The notes beneath the pieces are model-generated. The model did no database searches and was not told the origin of the DNA. It saw only the letters and a list, made by a program, of their open reading frames with translations. A program made the translations under genes and the position numbers. This document shows, in pieces, positions 7,465-9,239 of a DNA stretch of 9,239 nt. Within the stretch, counting starts at the first letter, position 1; the number at the start of each line of letters is the position of its first letter. The DNA is from SHVO01 sp041919675 (GTDB taxonomy: Bacteria; Pseudomonadota; Alphaproteobacteria; Rhodospirillales; Rhodospirillaceae). The stretch lies in assembly GCA_041919675.1 (NCBI GenBank), contig JAYRTJ010000132.1:1-9239 (forward strand). Reading direction: 5' to 3'.

Positions 7465-7914
7465 TCAATATACCGCCTCGGCGGCGGCGATGGCTAAGAT
7501 GGGGGCCGCCTTGCCTCTCATCGCGGCGAAGAGGGCTGCGCCGATCGTGTCCGCTTTTTGAATAAATTGCGCGGCGGCCGGCGCCGGGCAGATTTCCGAC
7601 GCCGTGCGGCGGAACAGATGTTGCCATCGTTCAAAATGATCTTGGCGCAGATCCGGTATGTTCTCATGGGTTTGTATGGGCGTTCCTTTGAAGCGTCCCG
7701 TCATCAAAAGAACCGATGACCAGAAGTCACACATCCGGTCAAGATGAGGTCCCCAATCGTCCCCCAGCGCGCGGTCAAAGACGGGACTCAAGAGCGGATC
7801 GATGCTGACGCGGGCATAGAACGCGATGACGAGGTACCGGATCATGGCTTCCGTGACGCCGGCGTTGGCGGCGGGGGCCTTGACCCGTGTCCGATGCATG
7901 CGCGGTTTTGACAT
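7465..7914 (-). CDS. Group III truncated haemoglobin
   Basis: A 149-residue haem protein of the 2-on-2 globin group III, related to Campylobacter Ctb. Visible haem-pocket residues: TyrB10 = Tyr33 in AFYARVSIDPLLSPVF, PheCD1 = Phe46, distal HisE7 = His57 in WGPHLDRM, proximal HisF8 = His83 in PIQTHENIP, and TrpG8 = Trp97 in HFERWQHLF. All are intact, so it should bind haem and O2 or NO. In the family it acts in NO tolerance or in oxygen supply to respiration. I chose the ATG at 7914 because GAGG lies seven bases upstream; the ATG at 7929 adds five residues with no support. An extension of about 20 basic residues precedes the globin fold and an alanine-rich tail follows it. First gene of the apparent operon with the YciI-like gene and msrA. 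Confidence 0.93.
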   Translation of the reverse strand: MSKPRMHRTRVKAPAANAGVTEAMIRYLVIAFYARVSIDPLLSPVFDRALGDDWGPHLDRMCDFWSSVLLMTGRFKGTPIQTHENIPDLRQDHFERWQHLFRRTASEICPAPAAAQFIQKADTIGAALFAAMRGKAAPILAIAAAEAVY

Positions 7915-8119
7915 TCGAATGCCTCGCATTACGCCGTCATCCGATACGGAGCGGCATGGACATGAGCGTTCATGGTTCGTGCGACGACCGGGCGAATGGC
8001 AGCACTGTCATTCGTGCATAGCGGACCAAAGCGCGAACTCATCCGTGGTTCGCCGATCGCGCGCGCGATAGCTAAGAAAAATCGGAATGGGAGAGCGAAC
8101 ATGACCGGCTGGGGGTTAG
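7915..8119. other. Intergenic region upstream of the haemoglobin operon
   Basis: About 205 bases between the PRC-barrel stop and the haemoglobin start, with no credible gene. It must contain the promoter of the haemoglobin-YciI-MsrA unit, but I cannot pick out a convincing -35/-10 pair and I see no FNR-like TTGAT-N4-ATCAA site. A 14-base perfect palindrome of mostly alternating CG (8056-8069) lies here; it has no T-run on the correct side to be a terminator of the PRC-barrel gene. Confidence 0.5.
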
Positions 8120-8839
8120 TCACATTACGCTTTCCCATCCCGTGCGCCGAGGCGTGAAATCCCGGCCGTGCACTTCGATCATCTCGAGCGGTGAGGCGCT
8201 CCTGATCTCGTCGGCAGACAGTGCAAGCCGGATTTTTTTCTTTCTCCAGTCGATGCTTTGGACGCTGCGCGCCGGAACGATCACATGATGAGGGCGCCAC
8301 CAGTTGGACCATCGTATGACCAGGTGCGTAAGGCTCCACGGCTTGTCGTCGAGAACGAAGTCCTCGATTTCGCCCATCTCGCCGTCGTTGACTTTCACCT
8401 CATAGCCGATGAGTTCGGCGCTGCTGCGCAGGTGAGCGTTCATTTCGACGGTGGGGCGGACCTCGTCTGAGGCCCCGTCCGACGACGGTAATAGAGTCGC
8501 GCCTGCCGTGATCGCGATGGCTTCCGCCATGCTCAGGTGAGGGCTGGCTTGGTGCGCCGCCATCTGCTGGGCAACCGGAGGCGCCTCGCTGCTGTCGCGG
8601 GCCGTCGCGGCGCGGGCGCGCGTCCAGCCGATGGGAAAGACGTGTTTGTCTTCACGCGGGGCGCCGAAGGCGCTCGGCGGCAACAAGACTCTATGAGGAT
8701 CAAGCCAACTGCCGAGGTCGCCGACGATCCATTGAATGCGCCAACTCGTATCGTCGATCAGGAAATCCGCGATTTTGCCGCAACGCCCATCGGTCGCATG
8801 GACATCAAAGCTTTTTAGTCCCGAAAGCTGCCACAACAT
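8120..8839 (-). CDS. Protein with two PRC-barrel domains
   Basis: A 239-residue protein with two PRC-barrel (photoreaction-centre H-subunit barrel) units. The first spans about 5-75 (KSFDVHATDGRCGKIADFLI, DDTSWRIQWIVGDLGSWL, HRVLLPP) and the second about 143-212 (ELIGYEVKVNDGEMGEIEDF, LDDKPWSLTHLVIRW, HHVIVPARSV). The repeated pattern of x-DG-x-G-(E/K)-I-x-DF-x-(L/I)-DD-x-W makes the duplication plain. A low-complexity linker at 76-135 joins them. No membrane span or signal peptide. In non-photosynthetic alphaproteobacteria such tandem proteins are common and often stress-linked; the biochemical role is unclear. The start is firm: AAGGAGAG lies a few bases before the ATG. The gene is divergent from a LysR-type regulator, which may control it. 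Confidence 0.9.
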   Translation of the reverse strand: MLWQLSGLKSFDVHATDGRCGKIADFLIDDTSWRIQWIVGDLGSWLDPHRVLLPPSAFGAPREDKHVFPIGWTRARAATARDSSEAPPVAQQMAAHQASPHLSMAEAIAITAGATLLPSSDGASDEVRPTVEMNAHLRSSAELIGYEVKVNDGEMGEIEDFVLDDKPWSLTHLVIRWSNWWRPHHVIVPARSVQSIDWRKKKIRLALSADEIRSASPLEMIEVHGRDFTPRRTGWESVM

Positions 8840-8961
8840 GACGCTCTCCTTTTTTTGCGCCCAGCCTTACGCAGAACTATCTCATCGCTTTATTCCCGCA
8901 ACTAATTCATATTAATTGTAATTATCAGAAGAAATTTTGATCTAATTCGGGAGCGCCGCAC
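8840..8961. promoter_or_regulatory. Divergent promoter region with AT-rich palindrome
   Basis: The 122 bases between the PRC-barrel and LysR starts include a sharply AT-rich core at about 8900-8945 in an otherwise GC-rich window. Within it ATTCATATTAATTGTAAT (8905-8922) is an interrupted palindrome with a central ATTAAT and outer ATT/AAT arms, and a T-N11-A spacing (8912-8924) typical of LysR boxes can be drawn over it. The strong Shine-Dalgarno of the PRC-barrel gene and GGGAG (8949-8953) of the LysR gene flank the region. Operator function is inferred. Confidence 0.45.
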
Positions 8962-9239
8962 GTGGACATCACCTTGGCCCGCACCTTCCTGGAAGTCATC
9001 GCGAGCGGCAGCTTCGTCGTCGCGAGTGAAAGACTCCACGTCACGCAGACGGCGGTGAGTTCGCGGATCAAATCGCTCGAAGACCATCTTGGGCGGCGCC
9101 TCTTTGTGCGAAACAAGGCGGGCGCCCGCCTGACGCCGGCCGGCGAGCGCTTTCGGAAATTTGCCATGACCTTGGTGCAGGTCTGGGAACGCGCACGGCA
9201 TCAGGTGGCGCTGCCGGCCGGCCGTTCGGAGATTGTCGG
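8962..9239 (+). CDS. LysR-type transcriptional regulator, N-terminal part (runs off right edge)
   Basis: The first 92 residues of a LysR-type regulator. The winged helix-turn-helix is complete: DITLARTFLEVIASGSFVVA, then SERLHVTQTAVSSRIKSLED, then HLGRRLFVRNKAGARLTPAG, with the recognition helix TQTAVSSRIKSLE at about 28-40. The following residues begin the long linker helix. The GTG start is supported by GGGAG eight bases upstream and by the standard D(I/L)xxLRxFLxV family beginning. The effector-binding domain lies outside the window, so the ligand cannot be judged. LysR proteins commonly repress themselves and control a divergent neighbour, here the PRC-barrel gene. Confidence 0.95.
   Translation, partial: MDITLARTFLEVIASGSFVVASERLHVTQTAVSSRIKSLEDHLGRRLFVRNKAGARLTPAGERFRKFAMTLVQVWERARHQVALPAGRSEIV

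Noticed and set aside
7148..7627. A longer start for the YciI-like protein
   Set aside because: The extra 58 residues are arginine-rich and overlap the haemoglobin gene; the family begins near the ATGs at 7453 and 7441, which have AGGA upstream.
8056..8069. A 14-base palindrome as a terminator for the PRC-barrel gene
   Set aside because: The nearby T-run precedes rather than follows the stem in the direction of transcription, and an alternating CG palindrome is common by chance in GC-rich DNA.
7972..8157. A 61-residue plus-strand frame in the same gap
   Set aside because: It has no Shine-Dalgarno, mixed codon use, and ends inside the PRC-barrel gene on the other strand.
7929..8339. A 136-residue minus-strand frame in the gap before the haemoglobin gene
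   Set aside because: Most of it overlaps the PRC-barrel gene in another frame, and the part in the gap has no ribosome-binding site or recognisable features.

Overview
The window looks like ordinary chromosomal DNA of a GC-rich alphaproteobacterium. The evidence is the zinc-ligand-free form of ribosomal protein bL31, the alphaproteobacterial style of the helicase, MsrA and PRC-barrel proteins, the strong G/C preference at third codon positions, and short gaps between genes. A Rhizomicrobium-like lineage is a guess from the helicase tail and cannot be proved here. I see no phage, transposon, CRISPR array, tRNA or rRNA.

Layout. 1-223 (minus): start of an unrecognised conserved-looking gene that runs off the left edge. 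344-740 (minus): rpmE with its own promoter, a leader hairpin and a textbook terminator. 787-1143 (plus): a DUF3703 protein, divergent from rpmE. 1238-1441 (plus): a 67-residue orphan protein. 1610-4230 (plus): a large DEAD-box RNA helicase with a DbpA-type RNA-binding domain and a long repetitive tail, followed 14 bases later by a GNAT acetyltransferase. 4231-4655: a strong hairpin and an AT-richer stretch that looks like a decayed minus-strand gene. 4656-5009 (plus): a stand-alone receiver domain. 5006-6375 (minus): DUF952 protein then a PLP-dependent ammonia-lyase resembling diaminopropionate ammonia-lyase. 6499-7914 (minus): an apparent three-gene operon of group III truncated haemoglobin, YciI-like protein and MsrA. 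8120-8839 (minus): a protein with two PRC-barrel domains. 8962-9239 (plus): start of a divergent LysR-type regulator that runs off the right edge.

How the genes may work together. The haemoglobin-YciI-MsrA cluster reads as a small oxidative or nitrosative stress operon: a haem protein that binds O2 or NO beside a repair enzyme for oxidised methionine. The helicase-GNAT pair is probably co-transcribed. The PRC-barrel gene and the LysR gene share an AT-rich control region, the usual arrangement when a LysR protein regulates its divergent neighbour.

I did not find a clear new multi-gene system. The most unusual features are the helicase tail (four DNA-identical 27-base repeats followed by a six-fold 18-base array with alternating W/F and K/D), the stress operon, the altered active-site signature of the ammonia-lyase, the divergent MsrA C-terminus, and the apparent frame disruptions at 4272-4680.
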